Below the pieces are notes generated by a model. It worked only from the letters and a program-made list of their open reading frames with translations, made no database searches and had not been told where the DNA came from. Shown here in pieces: positions 18,837-28,309 of a DNA stretch of 64,000 nucleotides (position 1 is its first letter; every line of letters begins with the position of its first letter). This DNA is from Fodinibius sp964490705. GTDB taxonomy: Bacteria; Bacteroidota; Rhodothermia; Balneolales; Balneolaceae. Position numbers and translations under genes: made by a program. Location: assembly GCA_964490705.1 (NCBI GenBank), contig CAZBCG010000001.1:434001-498000 (forward strand). The letters are read 5' to 3'.

Positions 18837-19364
18837 TTATTCTTCAGTTGTTTCCATCGAATCTTGAGATGCCTGTTCATCTTTCGCCATTGAGGTCCAG
18901 GAGGGTTCGCTGTATTCGCGCTGAAGCTTGTTCTCCAATTTCTGTGCCATGTCCTTGGTGGCCAGGTGCCCCAAGCGAACACGGAACCAGATATCGCCGG
19001 TTTCTTCGTTGCCGTATTTAACCACATAGGCATTTTCGTATCCGCGATCTACCCATTTCTGAACCTGAGCTTGTGCTTTTTTCTTCGAACGCCACGCTTC
19101 TACCTGTACCGAAAAGGCACCATTGGGATCAAATTCAATACGGTTGCGTTCGCGTTCTCGTTTTTTGGCTGCTTCAATACTGTCTTGCCGAGCCTGTTCA
19201 ATGCTGTCTTGTCGTTGTTGCTCCATGCGTTGTTGGCGAACCTGCTCAAGCGAATCTTCACGAGCTTGCTCTCGTTGTTGCTGTTCCTCTTCGCTTGGTC
19301 CGCATGCATTTAGCAACCCAATTGCAATCGATGAAGTAATCAGAAAAATAACTATTCGTTTCAT
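18837..19364 (-). CDS. SPOR-domain lipoprotein
   Basis: A 175-residue protein. The N-terminus MKRIVIFLITSSIAIGLLNACG is a lipoprotein signal with the lipid-accepting Cys at 21. It is followed by a highly charged, Q/E/R-rich helical linker with repeats of RQDSIEQA type (about 25-75), then a SPOR domain (about 82-155: FSVQVEAWRSKKKAQAQVQKW...) which in this family binds denuded peptidoglycan at division septa. The tail is acidic. It probably acts in the periplasm in cell-wall maintenance. It is divergent from the ABC permease gene. Confidence 0.85.
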   Translation of the reverse strand: MKRIVIFLITSSIAIGLLNACGPSEEEQQQREQAREDSLEQVRQQRMEQQRQDSIEQARQDSIEAAKKRERERNRIEFDPNGAFSVQVEAWRSKKKAQAQVQKWVDRGYENAYVVKYGNEETGDIWFRVRLGHLATKDMAQKLENKLQREYSEPSWTSMAKDEQASQDSMETTEE

Positions 19365-19516
19365 GGGTAATAGGTTTAATGAATAAGATTTTTGTGCCCG
19401 ATGTTAATTTTACTAAAAAAAGTTACGGTGCAAAAATATATAAACCAAAAAGTAAATTGTTCCCTTTACGGTTAAAACCCAGATGCATATAGATGCAAAA
19501 ATTTTGAGTTAACTAG

Positions 19517-21148
19517 TTGCTATCCAGCCGCTTTCTATTTAGATTTGATCTAAATTTCTCTCTTCTCAGAGCATTAAAAAGCACTATCATAGGCACACAG
19601 CTACATAAAAAATCTCCTCCCTGGTACCTGCTCCTGTTTGCAGCCATCATTGCGATTGGCGTTTTGCTACCACTTGTATATCTGTTGATTAGGGCATTTG
19701 GCGCTTCCCCCGAAATGTTGAATAATGTTGTTTTTCGGATGCGAAACCTGCGTCTGCTCGGTAATACATTGCTGCTTACAGCCGGCGTCTTGGTGTTGGA
19801 TGCGTTCATTGCGTTACCGTTGGCATATCTTTCGACGCGGTGCAAAATCAAAGCTCGACAGTTTATAACATTGCTGGGCGTATTGCCGTTGGCCATTCCG
19901 GGTTATGTAATGGCGTATGCTATTCTTGGCCTCGGGGGATTAAATGGTACCTTTGAGGCATGGTTTGGCTGGAATTTTCCCCGCCTCAGTGGCTTTTGGG
20001 GATCGCTGCTGGTGCTCAGCCTGTGCACATTTCCTTACTTGTATTTGAATTTACGAACAGCGCTTTTGGGAATGGATCAGTCTATCGAGGAGGTATCGCG
20101 TTCGCTGGGACATGATGCGAAATCAACTTTTATTAAAGTGATACTGCCCCAGCTAAAGCCGGCATTTTTGGCGGGATCATTATTAATAAGTTTGCATGTC
20201 ATCGGCGATTTTGGGACCGTATCACTCATGCGGTTCGAGACCTTCAGCTATGCGCTATATCTGCAATATATTGCTGCTTTCGATCGCATCTATGCCGCTT
20301 GGCTGGCCCTCATGCTTTTGGGATTAACAACTGCAGCTCTCGTACTGGAGTACAAGCTTCTCAAAAAGGCAATCTATCACCGATTGGGGCGCGGGGCTGC
20401 AAAAGCCAAAACATTGTTAAATCTGGGTTCCTGGAAAATTCCCGCTTATACCTTTGTGGGGATATTATTTTTGATAGCTATAGTTTTGCCGGTTTCATCC
20501 ATTGTGCACTGGTTGGGCCAAACCGCTTTTGCATCAGTCGCGGGTGATCTGTATCAAGCCTTTATGAACTCGGTGAAAGCCTCGGCACCGGCTGCGGTTT
20601 TGACCACCTTTCTGGTACTGCCGCTGGCTTATATTGGCGTCCGATATGAGACCAACCTCAGTAATCCCATCGAACGCGTGGCCTACTTGGGATATGCGAC
20701 GCCGCCGCTCGCTTTTGCACTGGCATTCGTCTTCTTTTCACTGCAGGTGTCAACGGCGCTGTACCAATCACTTTTATTACTTGTCATTGCGTATTCGCTC
20801 CACTTTTTGGCAGAGGGCATCGGTCCCGTGCGGAGTGCTTTATATCAAGCGCCCCCCCAATATGAGGAAGCGGCGCGTTCGCTGGGATATTCATCCATAA
20901 AATCATTTTTTAAAGTTACATTGCCTCTGTTGCGCGGTGGAATTATTGCATCGGCAGCTTTGGTTTTCTTATCTGCAATGAAAGAGCTCTCCATAACGTT
21001 TTTATTAGCACCCATTGGTTTTGATACTTTGGCACTTAATGTGTGGTCATATACGGGAGAAGCAATGTTTGCAGAAGCAGCTCCCTTTGCATTGACAATA
21101 TTGTTATTTTCGTCCCTCTTTGTAGGGTTATTATTCTCGAAAGAGTAA
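19517..21148 (+). CDS. FbpB-type ABC transporter permease (two fused permease domains)
   Basis: A 543-residue inner-membrane permease with about 12 helices made of two binding-protein-dependent transport repeats, each with an EAA loop (EEVSRSLGHDAKSTFIKVILPQL near 195; YEEAARSLGYSSIKSFFKVTLPLL near 450). This fused layout is typical of iron(III) importers of the FbpB/AfuB type and also of thiamine (ThiP) permeases. The TTG at 19517 is used because no ATG occurs before the first membrane segment. The ATPase gene follows after 4 bases. No periplasmic binding protein gene is next to it. Confidence 0.88.
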   Translation: MLSSRFLFRFDLNFSLLRALKSTIIGTQLHKKSPPWYLLLFAAIIAIGVLLPLVYLLIRAFGASPEMLNNVVFRMRNLRLLGNTLLLTAGVLVLDAFIALPLAYLSTRCKIKARQFITLLGVLPLAIPGYVMAYAILGLGGLNGTFEAWFGWNFPRLSGFWGSLLVLSLCTFPYLYLNLRTALLGMDQSIEEVSRSLGHDAKSTFIKVILPQLKPAFLAGSLLISLHVIGDFGTVSLMRFETFSYALYLQYIAAFDRIYAAWLALMLLGLTTAALVLEYKLLKKAIYHRLGRGAAKAKTLLNLGSWKIPAYTFVGILFLIAIVLPVSSIVHWLGQTAFASVAGDLYQAFMNSVKASAPAAVLTTFLVLPLAYIGVRYETNLSNPIERVAYLGYATPPLAFALAFVFFSLQVSTALYQSLLLLVIAYSLHFLAEGIGPVRSALYQAPPQYEEAARSLGYSSIKSFFKVTLPLLRGGIIASAALVFLSAMKELSITFLLAPIGFDTLALNVWSYTGEAMFAEAAPFALTILLFSSLFVGLLFSKE

Positions 21149-21152
21149 AAAC

Positions 21153-22202
21153 ATGATGGAAAATTTATTAACGGTACAACATTTAACGAAATCGTTCGAC
21201 GAGAACGGTCCGGTTGTAAATGATCTGAATTTTGAAATCCGGGAAGATGAAATTTTTGCGCTTCTTGGTCCCAGTGGCTGTGGTAAAACGACTTGCCTGC
21301 GACTGATATCCGGTTTTGAGCGGGCCGATCAGGGAGAGGTTCACGTGGATGGTAAATTGCTGGAGTCCCCCACTTCGCATGTAGCTCCGCAAAATCGGGG
21401 TATTGGCTTTGTGTTTCAGGATTATGCGCTTTTCCCACACCTTTCGGTGATCGACAATGTAGCCTTTGGGCTAACCGACATCCCTAAACACAAGCGGCAG
21501 GTTTATGCCGAAGAAGTGCTGTGCCGTACAGGGATGGGCGATTATAAGGATCGTAATCCCAGTGAGCTTTCAGGCGGTCAGCAGCAGCGCGTTGCGTTGG
21601 CTCGTGCCATTGCACCCAAACCAAAGCTGGTACTGCTGGATGAACCGTTTTCAAATCTCGATGCGATGCTGCGCGACACCATGCGCAAAGAGGTGCGCGA
21701 TGTGCTCAAAAAAGCCGGTATGAGTGCTCTGTTGGTAACACACGATCAGGAAGAGGCGTTGTCATTTGCCGACCGTATTGCGGTGATGAATAATGGAAGA
21801 ATTGAGCAGATTGGGACGCCCGAGGAAGTATATTATAATCCCAAAACAAAATTTGTGGCACAGTTTCTGGGGCGTACAAATCTCTTTCATGCGGATGCGG
21901 ATGGCAGCCAAAAGGTGGCGACGAACTTGGGACCGATGAATTTAAACTGCAATGCCTGTGGACGCGTGCTTTGTTCTATTCGTCCCGAGCATTTAACGTT
22001 AAAGGAAGCAACTAATGAAAAACCTGAAAATGTAGGTACGGTTATAGGACGGGAGTTTAAAGGCCACGATATCACCTATCACGTGCAGCTGGGTGGCGAA
22101 AAATACTTGGTGCATACCGACAATCGTGTACTTTTTGAGCCCAATGATGCCGTTGTGATTAAGCCATTGGAGTCTGCAGTGATTCTTGAAGCCGAGGAGT
22201 AA
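21153..22202 (+). CDS. ABC transporter ATP-binding protein (FbpC/PotA-like)
   Basis: A 349-residue ATPase of the iron / spermidine / putrescine importer class. Walker A is GPSGCGKTT (39-47), Q-loop in GFVFQDYALFPHLSV, signature LSGGQQQR, Walker B LVLLDEP, and H-loop THDQEEALSFADR. A C-terminal TOBE-like regulatory region follows (about 235-345, including CSIRPEHLTL). It pairs with the preceding permease. Iron(III) is the best guess from architecture; the missing binding protein leaves this open. Confidence 0.92.
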   Translation: MMENLLTVQHLTKSFDENGPVVNDLNFEIREDEIFALLGPSGCGKTTCLRLISGFERADQGEVHVDGKLLESPTSHVAPQNRGIGFVFQDYALFPHLSVIDNVAFGLTDIPKHKRQVYAEEVLCRTGMGDYKDRNPSELSGGQQQRVALARAIAPKPKLVLLDEPFSNLDAMLRDTMRKEVRDVLKKAGMSALLVTHDQEEALSFADRIAVMNNGRIEQIGTPEEVYYNPKTKFVAQFLGRTNLFHADADGSQKVATNLGPMNLNCNACGRVLCSIRPEHLTLKEATNEKPENVGTVIGREFKGHDITYHVQLGGEKYLVHTDNRVLFEPNDAVVIKPLESAVILEAEE

Positions 22203-22206
22203 TACT

Positions 22207-22503
22207 ATGGATTTTATTCTACTACTTATTATTGCTGCTATTTGTGGTGCTATTGGCCAAAGTATTGCGGGCTATTCGCTCGGCGGCTGTTTAATTACTA
22301 CCGTTGTAGGATTTATTGGCGCGCTTATTGGCAAATGGCTGGCTAACCAAATGGGTTTGACATATATATTGCCGCTCGAAATTAGCGGAGAGATGTTTCC
22401 TATCATCTGGTCGATTCTGGGATCGGCACTATTTGCTGTAGCTATTGGCGTAATCAGGAGAGGGAAAAATCCATTCAAAAACAAAAAGCCTGACAACATA
22501 TAA
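22207..22503 (+). CDS. GlsB/YeaQ/YmgE-family small membrane protein
   Basis: A 98-residue protein with three hydrophobic helices (about 2-20, 24-46, 60-82), the glycine-rich pattern AAICGAIGQSIAGYSLGG and FIGALIGKWLANQ, and a basic tail. This matches the transglycosylase-associated (GlsB/YeaQ/YmgE) family, linked to stress responses in other bacteria but without a defined activity. ATG at 22207 is chosen; an upstream in-frame ATG lies inside the ATPase gene. It starts 4 bases after the ATPase stop and likely shares its transcript. Confidence 0.8.
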   Translation: MDFILLLIIAAICGAIGQSIAGYSLGGCLITTVVGFIGALIGKWLANQMGLTYILPLEISGEMFPIIWSILGSALFAVAIGVIRRGKNPFKNKKPDNI

Positions 22504-22521
22504 CGTTATCAGGCTTGTTTT
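22486..22521. terminator. bidirectional terminator
   Basis: AAGCCTGACAAC (22486-22497) pairs with GTTATCAGGCTT (22505-22516) with one mismatch, then GTTTTAAAA. It overlaps the GlsB-like gene's stop codon and lies between two convergent genes; AT-rich flanks on both sides suit both directions. Confidence 0.75.
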
Positions 22522-22536
22522 AAAATCACTAATTTT

Positions 22537-23055
22537 TTATTCGGGAGCAGAGAAATCCTGGTTATAGGGATTGTTGTCGAAGCCCGGTGTTACTTTTACG
22601 AATCCGTGGCTGGTGGCATTGTGGCAAGAGTTACACGAGTTGACCATGGTGATCGTATTTTCGCGGACTTCCTCCCAATTTTTATTAGCCAGGGCCTGTT
22701 CAACCGGCTCAATTGTAGGATCCAAAAAGAGTTTCATAAAGCGGGCAATATTGTACCCTTCATAGCCCGGAATATTTTCTTTGATACCGTCTGCAGCTGC
22801 GCGTACTTCGTGAAAATAGAAGGTTGCCAACTCATGATTTTTAGCATCAACAGCTAGCGCATATTTATGGGTATAATATTGTAGTTGTCCCATGGCATCA
22901 GCCAGCTCCGGGACATCTTCGTTCGCTTTTTGAACGCCTTGTTGTTGCTGGGGCTGCTCGGTCTCGGAATTTGAGCAATGAACTAATAAAACAGTACAGA
23001 AAAAAAGGCTTAGGATAGCGACAATTTTGTGGACGGCTGAGCGCTTGGTAAACAT
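22537..23055 (-). CDS. c-type haem-binding lipoprotein
   Basis: A 172-residue exported protein. The signal FFCTVLLVHC has a lipobox with Cys27. A Q-rich linker is followed by a helical domain and a single haem-attachment motif CNSCH (141-145) near the C-terminus. The helices before the motif (about 45-140) suggest a four-helix, cytochrome c'-like arrangement. It is probably a periplasmic monohaem cytochrome; electron partners are not encoded nearby. A terminator separates it from the converging GlsB-like gene. Confidence 0.78.
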   Translation of the reverse strand: MFTKRSAVHKIVAILSLFFCTVLLVHCSNSETEQPQQQQGVQKANEDVPELADAMGQLQYYTHKYALAVDAKNHELATFYFHEVRAAADGIKENIPGYEGYNIARFMKLFLDPTIEPVEQALANKNWEEVRENTITMVNSCNSCHNATSHGFVKVTPGFDNNPYNQDFSAPE

Positions 23056-23159
23056 AGAGTTTTAATTATTGTTGATGCTTATTTAAAATGAATCTAAGTA
23101 TATAAAAAAATATCAACAAAATAGAGTTGTTTACCTGTATAGCCGAGGATTTTCAGGTC

Positions 23160-25553
23160 TTAAAAGAGACGTGCAGCCCCAATATTAACAAGAAGGGCAG
23201 GTTCATCAAGTCGGGCCGCAAAATCAATCCGAAATAGTCCGAGGATACCGTTGAGTGAAACGCCCGCCTCCCAGTGAATGCCGTTGGTTCCCAGGGGCTG
23301 GTAATTTGGTTGGGTAGGAGTTTGTGTGTCCCAGTCGGGCCAAGTGCGGGCGGCACCGCCAAAAACGATGATGCCGATATTGCGTTCTGCCAAGGTCTGT
23401 AATCCTATTGCTTCGAACGGAATGCTGCGGAAATTATGCTCAACATTGAGCGACAGATATTGGTTGCCCTCATAGGGGCGTCCACGGGCGGCTTTCATCA
23501 CACCATAGGGACTGGATTTGCCCAGCGATACATCAATTATGCCCAATTTTTGGATGGGGAGATTTCCACTGTAAGTGCCGGCTTTCAAGTTAATATCCAG
23601 CGTGTTGGACAGAAGTCTCCGCTGATAAAAGGTGGGAAATGACCAGGAAAGCCGTGTTTCGTAGCGCGTAAAGTTGAAGTCGCTGCCCAATGCCTCAGAG
23701 GAGTGTTCAATCTCAAAGCGGATGTAATCTTGTCCGGTAATCCCAAAGTTATACCCTTCGTTGATATTATAGCCGGCCACCAGATCTATAACCCGCATAG
23801 TGCCTTCATCAATTGCGGGATTGGTTCTGTAATTATTCTTCTTACCCACAAGATCATAAGCAGTGGTAGTTGGCAGCGAGCTATGTTTTTTGCTTGAAAA
23901 TCCTGCTGTTAACGAAAGGTCACTGTCAGGATGTTCGATGGAGGAGAAAGCACGAAATCCCTCTGAGCGATAGTAATCAAAATAGCCGTTGTTGCCCAGC
24001 AGGTTTGGGATAATGGTATAGTAGGGTTTATAGATGTGGGAAGTGTAGCGCGTAGTGGTCTCTGCGGCATAATTAATCCCGATAGAGGATTCAAAATGCT
24101 GACTGTCGAGCCAATTCAGGCTAAATCCGCCACCATAATTCCATTCTTCATAGCCGGTGCTGTACCCACTCTCGGCGCGCAGCTCCAGCCAGTCGGTGGC
24201 GTTAATGCTGTATTTTAGTCCTGCAAAAAGTTGATCTACGCGGTTATACCGAGCATCGGGACTAATATTGCCGGGCACGAAATCTAAGAATCCAAAAATT
24301 CCCGATCCCGAATCATCTTCATCATCGACCAATCCAGATAAAAATCCGCTGGGTTTAAATGCTTCTTCGAGGGTTGTGGAGCTGTCAATTTTGGCGTAGG
24401 CTTCTTCTTCATCAAGCGACAGCGGAACGGTGTCAACCTGTTTGTGAATTAGTGAATCGGAGCCAACGGTGGTACTGTCAACACTGAACTGGGTTTCGTT
24501 TTGATACAGCGAATCGGGCAGGCTTGTATTAACCCGATAATTCGTAATGCGCGAAAGCTGTTTGAATTTGATTAGTGGAAAGTCGAGGCCGACCATCGAA
24601 ATTTTGACTTCGCCACCTATGCGTACATCCACCGGCAGCCAAAATTCTTTTCCAAAATTATTAAACTGCTGTTTGTAATCGAGGTCAAATGATTTTACCG
24701 GCCGAGGGAAGTTGATGACATCGTTGGGTTGCAGGTTTACTTCCAGCAGGGCAAATTCATCTTCCAATACAAACACCGTACCCTTGAAAAGCGGTTGCAG
24801 TTTTCGATCGGGGGTAACTTTGATTTCATATACGGTTTGGTCATCGAGTGAAGTTTGTCCGATGAGTTTAAAGTTGTAAAAGTCCAGCGCATCGGGATGG
24901 GTAACTCCCACAACCTCAAATTCAGCTATTTCAATATTATCATCATAAAAGTTGGGGAGATAACTTACGCCGGCAAAGTTATCGGCAGCTTCGATATTGG
25001 CCGTTTGCCGTTTTGATTTGAGGACTTCGCGATGGCCCTGTTGTTTATCCCAGAAAACTTCGGAGACCGATTCTGTAATAGATACAATGCTGGTGTCATT
25101 GGCCAGACTCTGCCGGGTGTAAGCATCTGCCCGGTAGGTATCGAGCTGTTTACGCCACTGCTGCTTGCGCTTTATAACTTCACGCATAATACGCACACCG
25201 GGGTCTTCATCCGTAACAACAATTTCCTGCATTTCAGTGACGGCAGGTTCAAGGGCAAAGTTTTGTTGTGATGAGGATTCGGCCGTGATGGTCCGGGTCG
25301 CTGACTGGTAGCCGATATAGCGGACGAGCAAAGTGGCCGGCAGCAATGAATCAGGGATGGACAGAGAAAATGTACCATCGGCATTTGAGATAGTACCGCG
25401 GTATGTATCTTGAATTAAAATATTGGTGGAGGGAAGTGTTTCACCGGTTTGAGCGTCGGTAACAGTTCCGCTGATATTTTTTTGTGCCTGTACGGTAAAG
25501 CCTGTTATCAGCAGTAGCCCAAACAGGAAAACCGATTTTAAATATTGCGACAT
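23160..25553 (-). CDS. DUF5686 / carboxypeptidase-regulatory-like outer-membrane protein
   Basis: A 797-residue exported protein. A signal peptide (SVFLFGLLLITGFTVQAQ) is followed by a carboxypeptidase-regulatory-like beta domain (about 25-110: ISGTVTDAQTGETLPSTNILIQD), then a DUF5686 region and a C-terminal beta-barrel (about 430-797) ending in GAARLF. DUF5686 proteins are common in Bacteroidota and relatives and have no assigned function. The regulatory-like domain also begins many TonB receptors, but no plug domain is present here. It stands alone between the haem lipoprotein and the OmpA gene. Confidence 0.83.
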   Translation of the reverse strand: MSQYLKSVFLFGLLLITGFTVQAQKNISGTVTDAQTGETLPSTNILIQDTYRGTISNADGTFSLSIPDSLLPATLLVRYIGYQSATRTITAESSSQQNFALEPAVTEMQEIVVTDEDPGVRIMREVIKRKQQWRKQLDTYRADAYTRQSLANDTSIVSITESVSEVFWDKQQGHREVLKSKRQTANIEAADNFAGVSYLPNFYDDNIEIAEFEVVGVTHPDALDFYNFKLIGQTSLDDQTVYEIKVTPDRKLQPLFKGTVFVLEDEFALLEVNLQPNDVINFPRPVKSFDLDYKQQFNNFGKEFWLPVDVRIGGEVKISMVGLDFPLIKFKQLSRITNYRVNTSLPDSLYQNETQFSVDSTTVGSDSLIHKQVDTVPLSLDEEEAYAKIDSSTTLEEAFKPSGFLSGLVDDEDDSGSGIFGFLDFVPGNISPDARYNRVDQLFAGLKYSINATDWLELRAESGYSTGYEEWNYGGGFSLNWLDSQHFESSIGINYAAETTTRYTSHIYKPYYTIIPNLLGNNGYFDYYRSEGFRAFSSIEHPDSDLSLTAGFSSKKHSSLPTTTAYDLVGKKNNYRTNPAIDEGTMRVIDLVAGYNINEGYNFGITGQDYIRFEIEHSSEALGSDFNFTRYETRLSWSFPTFYQRRLLSNTLDINLKAGTYSGNLPIQKLGIIDVSLGKSSPYGVMKAARGRPYEGNQYLSLNVEHNFRSIPFEAIGLQTLAERNIGIIVFGGAARTWPDWDTQTPTQPNYQPLGTNGIHWEAGVSLNGILGLFRIDFAARLDEPALLVNIGAARLF

Positions 25554-25675
25554 TAACTTGAATTTTCTCTGATAAGGAATAGGGAGTGATGGTTGTACTA
25601 CAATGCGAAATGAAAGTTACGATTTCTTAGTTACTTCGTAATTAGATGACTCTCTTTAGTTATGGTTGTATCAAT

Positions 25676-25706
25676 AAAAAAAGGCGACCCTCGAAAGGGT
25701 CGCCTT
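25676..25706 (-). terminator. Rho-independent terminator of the OmpA gene
   Basis: A perfect 10-bp stem AAGGCGACCC (25681-25690) / GGGTCGCCTT (25697-25706), loop TCGAAA, followed on the minus strand by a T run. It lies 24 bases past the OmpA stop codon. Confidence 0.9.
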
Positions 25707-25729
25707 AAAACTAGTTGTTTTGCAGAATC

Positions 25730-26677
25730 TTAGTTATTTGGAGAATACTGATACGGATTCAGCGGATGTGATTCTGCACGACGGTTTTTGCGGCATCCTT
25801 GCTCTTCGGTCATATCCATGCAAGGCTGGGGTGCTTTACCAAGGCCGCGAGATTCGATACGGTTTTCTGAGACGCCGTTTTCAACATAGAATTGTGTAAC
25901 GGCTTCGGCACGTCGCTTACTGAGACGCAGGTTATACTGGTCGCCACCTACGTGATCGGTGTAAGCATCAATGCGGACGCGGAATTTCTGGGAATCCATC
26001 AACTTCTTGATGTTTTCGTTGAGAATTCGAGCCGCTTCCTCATCAATGTTAGACTTGTCGAAAGCAAAGTTTACTGTTCCGAGTGCATCTTCACCGAGGA
26101 AAGCCGGATCGGATCCGTCATTAAGGTCCGTACCCATCTCGAGTTCTTGTGAATCGGTAAATCCATCGCCGTCAGAGTCGGTATTATTGGGATCTGAATT
26201 ATATTCGTTGATTTCATCGTAATCGCTAATACCGTCGCCGTCGGAGTCCGAGTTGTTCGGATCAGTTCGGTGCTCGTTAACTTCTGCTCCGTCATCAAGT
26301 CCATCACCGTCGCTGTCGGCAGCGGTGGGATCGGTATTGTGAGAGTTAACTTCTTCACCGTCATTGAGGCCGTCTCCGTCGGTATCAGCGGCATTGGGAT
26401 CGGTGTTATACTCATTTAACTCTTCACCATCGGTAAGGCCGTCATCATCACTGTCGGCAGAAAGAGGATCGGTATTGTGTTCGTTCATTTCTGCCCAGTC
26501 ACTTAAGCCATCGTCATCGGTATCGAGCGAACGCAATGTTTCCTCATCGAGAGATTGTAGATAATCCATGGTTCTTTCTGATGGTGCGCGCAACTCCTCG
26601 GAACCGCCGCAAGCCGTAAAGAGCGTCATCCCAAGAAACACGGAAGAGACAAGTAGAATCAGTTTTGAATTTATCAT
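25730..26677 (-). CDS. OmpA-family lipoprotein with thrombospondin type-3 repeats
   Basis: A 315-residue envelope protein. The N-terminus is a lipoprotein signal (LVSSVFLGMTLFTACGG, Cys23). Residues ~50-185 are six to seven calcium-binding TSP3-like repeats of the type DTDGDGLNDGEEVNxHNTDP. The C-terminal OmpA domain (about 195-310) has the peptidoglycan-binding pattern VNFAFDKSNIDEEA, IDAYTDHVGGDQYNLRLSKRRAEAV and RIESRGLGK. It probably tethers the outer membrane to peptidoglycan through a calcium-stiffened stalk. The repeats are nearly identical, suggesting recent expansion. Confidence 0.9.
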   Translation of the reverse strand: MINSKLILLVSSVFLGMTLFTACGGSEELRAPSERTMDYLQSLDEETLRSLDTDDDGLSDWAEMNEHNTDPLSADSDDDGLTDGEELNEYNTDPNAADTDGDGLNDGEEVNSHNTDPTAADSDGDGLDDGAEVNEHRTDPNNSDSDGDGISDYDEINEYNSDPNNTDSDGDGFTDSQELEMGTDLNDGSDPAFLGEDALGTVNFAFDKSNIDEEAARILNENIKKLMDSQKFRVRIDAYTDHVGGDQYNLRLSKRRAEAVTQFYVENGVSENRIESRGLGKAPQPCMDMTEEQGCRKNRRAESHPLNPYQYSPNN

Positions 26678-26872
26678 CGTGTTACTATATAAGTTTAAAG
26701 TTAATTTTTTGGACTGGTGAAAAATAGAAGTTTACTGTAGAATCTAAAACCTTTCCATGAAATAATTACCATTAATATGTTATCATTTACAATTAAAAAC
26801 AAAAAGAAAGTAGATAGTTAGAAAAAAGTGTCATGTCGGTAAAAATATTCTTATTATTGCCACTCCTGAAAT

Positions 26873-26946
<74 letters not shown>

Positions 26947-27124
26947 CTTTTTTATTTGTTATTACTTTATTTTGCTTTTCTGCCATGAACCGCATTTTTT
27001 AGTTATATGACTCATACTTGAAACGATAGCGTTTGTTCCGGTTTGGGATGAATAAATGCATCAAGAGTTTTAATAACTAACAAACTTTACTGATTCGATA
27101 AATGAATTAGGTTCGGAGGCTCAA

Positions 27125-28306
27125 ATGAGGTGGATACAGAAGGCTAACATTACAGGAATAATACTTGTACTGCTGATAGTTTCGGCTGATTTGGTACAAG
27201 CGCAAGCAGATCTTTCGTTGCGGGTAGAGGTGAATGAAACGCTGGCTAATTCGCAATCGATTAATATCCAGTCATTGATTGCCAATGACGGAGAGGGTCC
27301 TAATCTGTTTCGGATATACTTAAGCAATGAGAACAGCTCGGAATATGCCAATGATCTATATTTCGAGATTATCGTAAGTTCGGATAAGGTTGGTCGTATT
27401 TTAGAAGCCCGACAGAAAAGTGGCCAGCCGTTTAGCTTAAATCCCGGCCAACAAGTATATGCTACAAATAATAATATTGCTAATGGCTTGCCGGGTGTTG
27501 AGGAGTACATTCAGTTCAGTGGTAACTTAACTTCCGAAGGGCAAGATTTTGTAAATAATCTTGAAGGTGGCACAACATTACCTTCTGATCGCTATATGGT
27601 GGAAATCAATATTTATCAGGGATCGGGTCTGCAAAACAAAGTGGCCTCGGATATGGCTGAGGTTGGTACTAGTATTACAGAAGATACGCAGGATCTTTAT
27701 TTATTGTCGCCTGGCAATACGGTGGATTCTGATGCAAGCATTTCCAATCCCTACCCCAACTTTCAATGGCAGGGTTCTTCAGGCAGTTCCTTTCGATTGA
27801 TTGTGGTGGAGGGTAAGCCCAACGAAAGTCCACAGTCGTTGCTTAATGGTGCACAAAGTACCAGCGCTACCCAAACGGATGGAATGTCGAGTGGTGGGTC
27901 GCTGGTGGATTATGAAATGCTGGACAGAGTTATGAGTCAATCGAGTTTCCAATATCCCAACTCGGGGGTACAAGCTTTGGAGGCAGGGAAAACGTATTAT
28001 TGGCGGGTCATTGGTCAGCGTGAGACCAGCAGCGGTGAGCAACTGCGCGAATCAGAAATCTGGAGTTTTGCATTTTCTGAAAACCAGAGTTCATCTAGGC
28101 CCACAACATCTATAAGTGGAATGTCGGAAGCTCTGGAGTCGGTGATGGGGGAACAATTTAGCGAATTTAGCGAGCAAGGCTATACGTTTGATTCTATGGT
28201 CATTGATGGACAGGTATTGCAGGGTACCCAGGCATTGGAAAAGCTCAGAGAACTTAGCCGCAGGGCCGAAGACGGGGATGTATCAATCGTAATTGAAAGA
28301 AAGTAA
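27125..28306 (+). CDS. secreted protein of unknown function, first gene of the FecR-CHASE2 operon
   Basis: A 393-residue protein not recognised by family. A signal peptide (ITGIILVLLIVSADLVQAQ) is followed by a beta-rich region (about 25-170) resembling an immunoglobulin-like fold, a linker, and a second domain (about 195-320) with the ending TYYWRVIGQRETSSGEQLRESEIWSFAF, typical of fibronectin-III-like domains. The C-terminus is acidic and helical. It starts a tight same-strand run with a FecR-domain protein (3-base gap), an outer-membrane barrel and a CHASE2 cyclase, so it is probably an envelope partner of that sensing system. Confidence 0.7.
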   Translation: MRWIQKANITGIILVLLIVSADLVQAQADLSLRVEVNETLANSQSINIQSLIANDGEGPNLFRIYLSNENSSEYANDLYFEIIVSSDKVGRILEARQKSGQPFSLNPGQQVYATNNNIANGLPGVEEYIQFSGNLTSEGQDFVNNLEGGTTLPSDRYMVEINIYQGSGLQNKVASDMAEVGTSITEDTQDLYLLSPGNTVDSDASISNPYPNFQWQGSSGSSFRLIVVEGKPNESPQSLLNGAQSTSATQTDGMSSGGSLVDYEMLDRVMSQSSFQYPNSGVQALEAGKTYYWRVIGQRETSSGEQLRESEIWSFAFSENQSSSRPTTSISGMSEALESVMGEQFSEFSEQGYTFDSMVIDGQVLQGTQALEKLRELSRRAEDGDVSIVIERK

Positions 28307-28309
28307 GTT

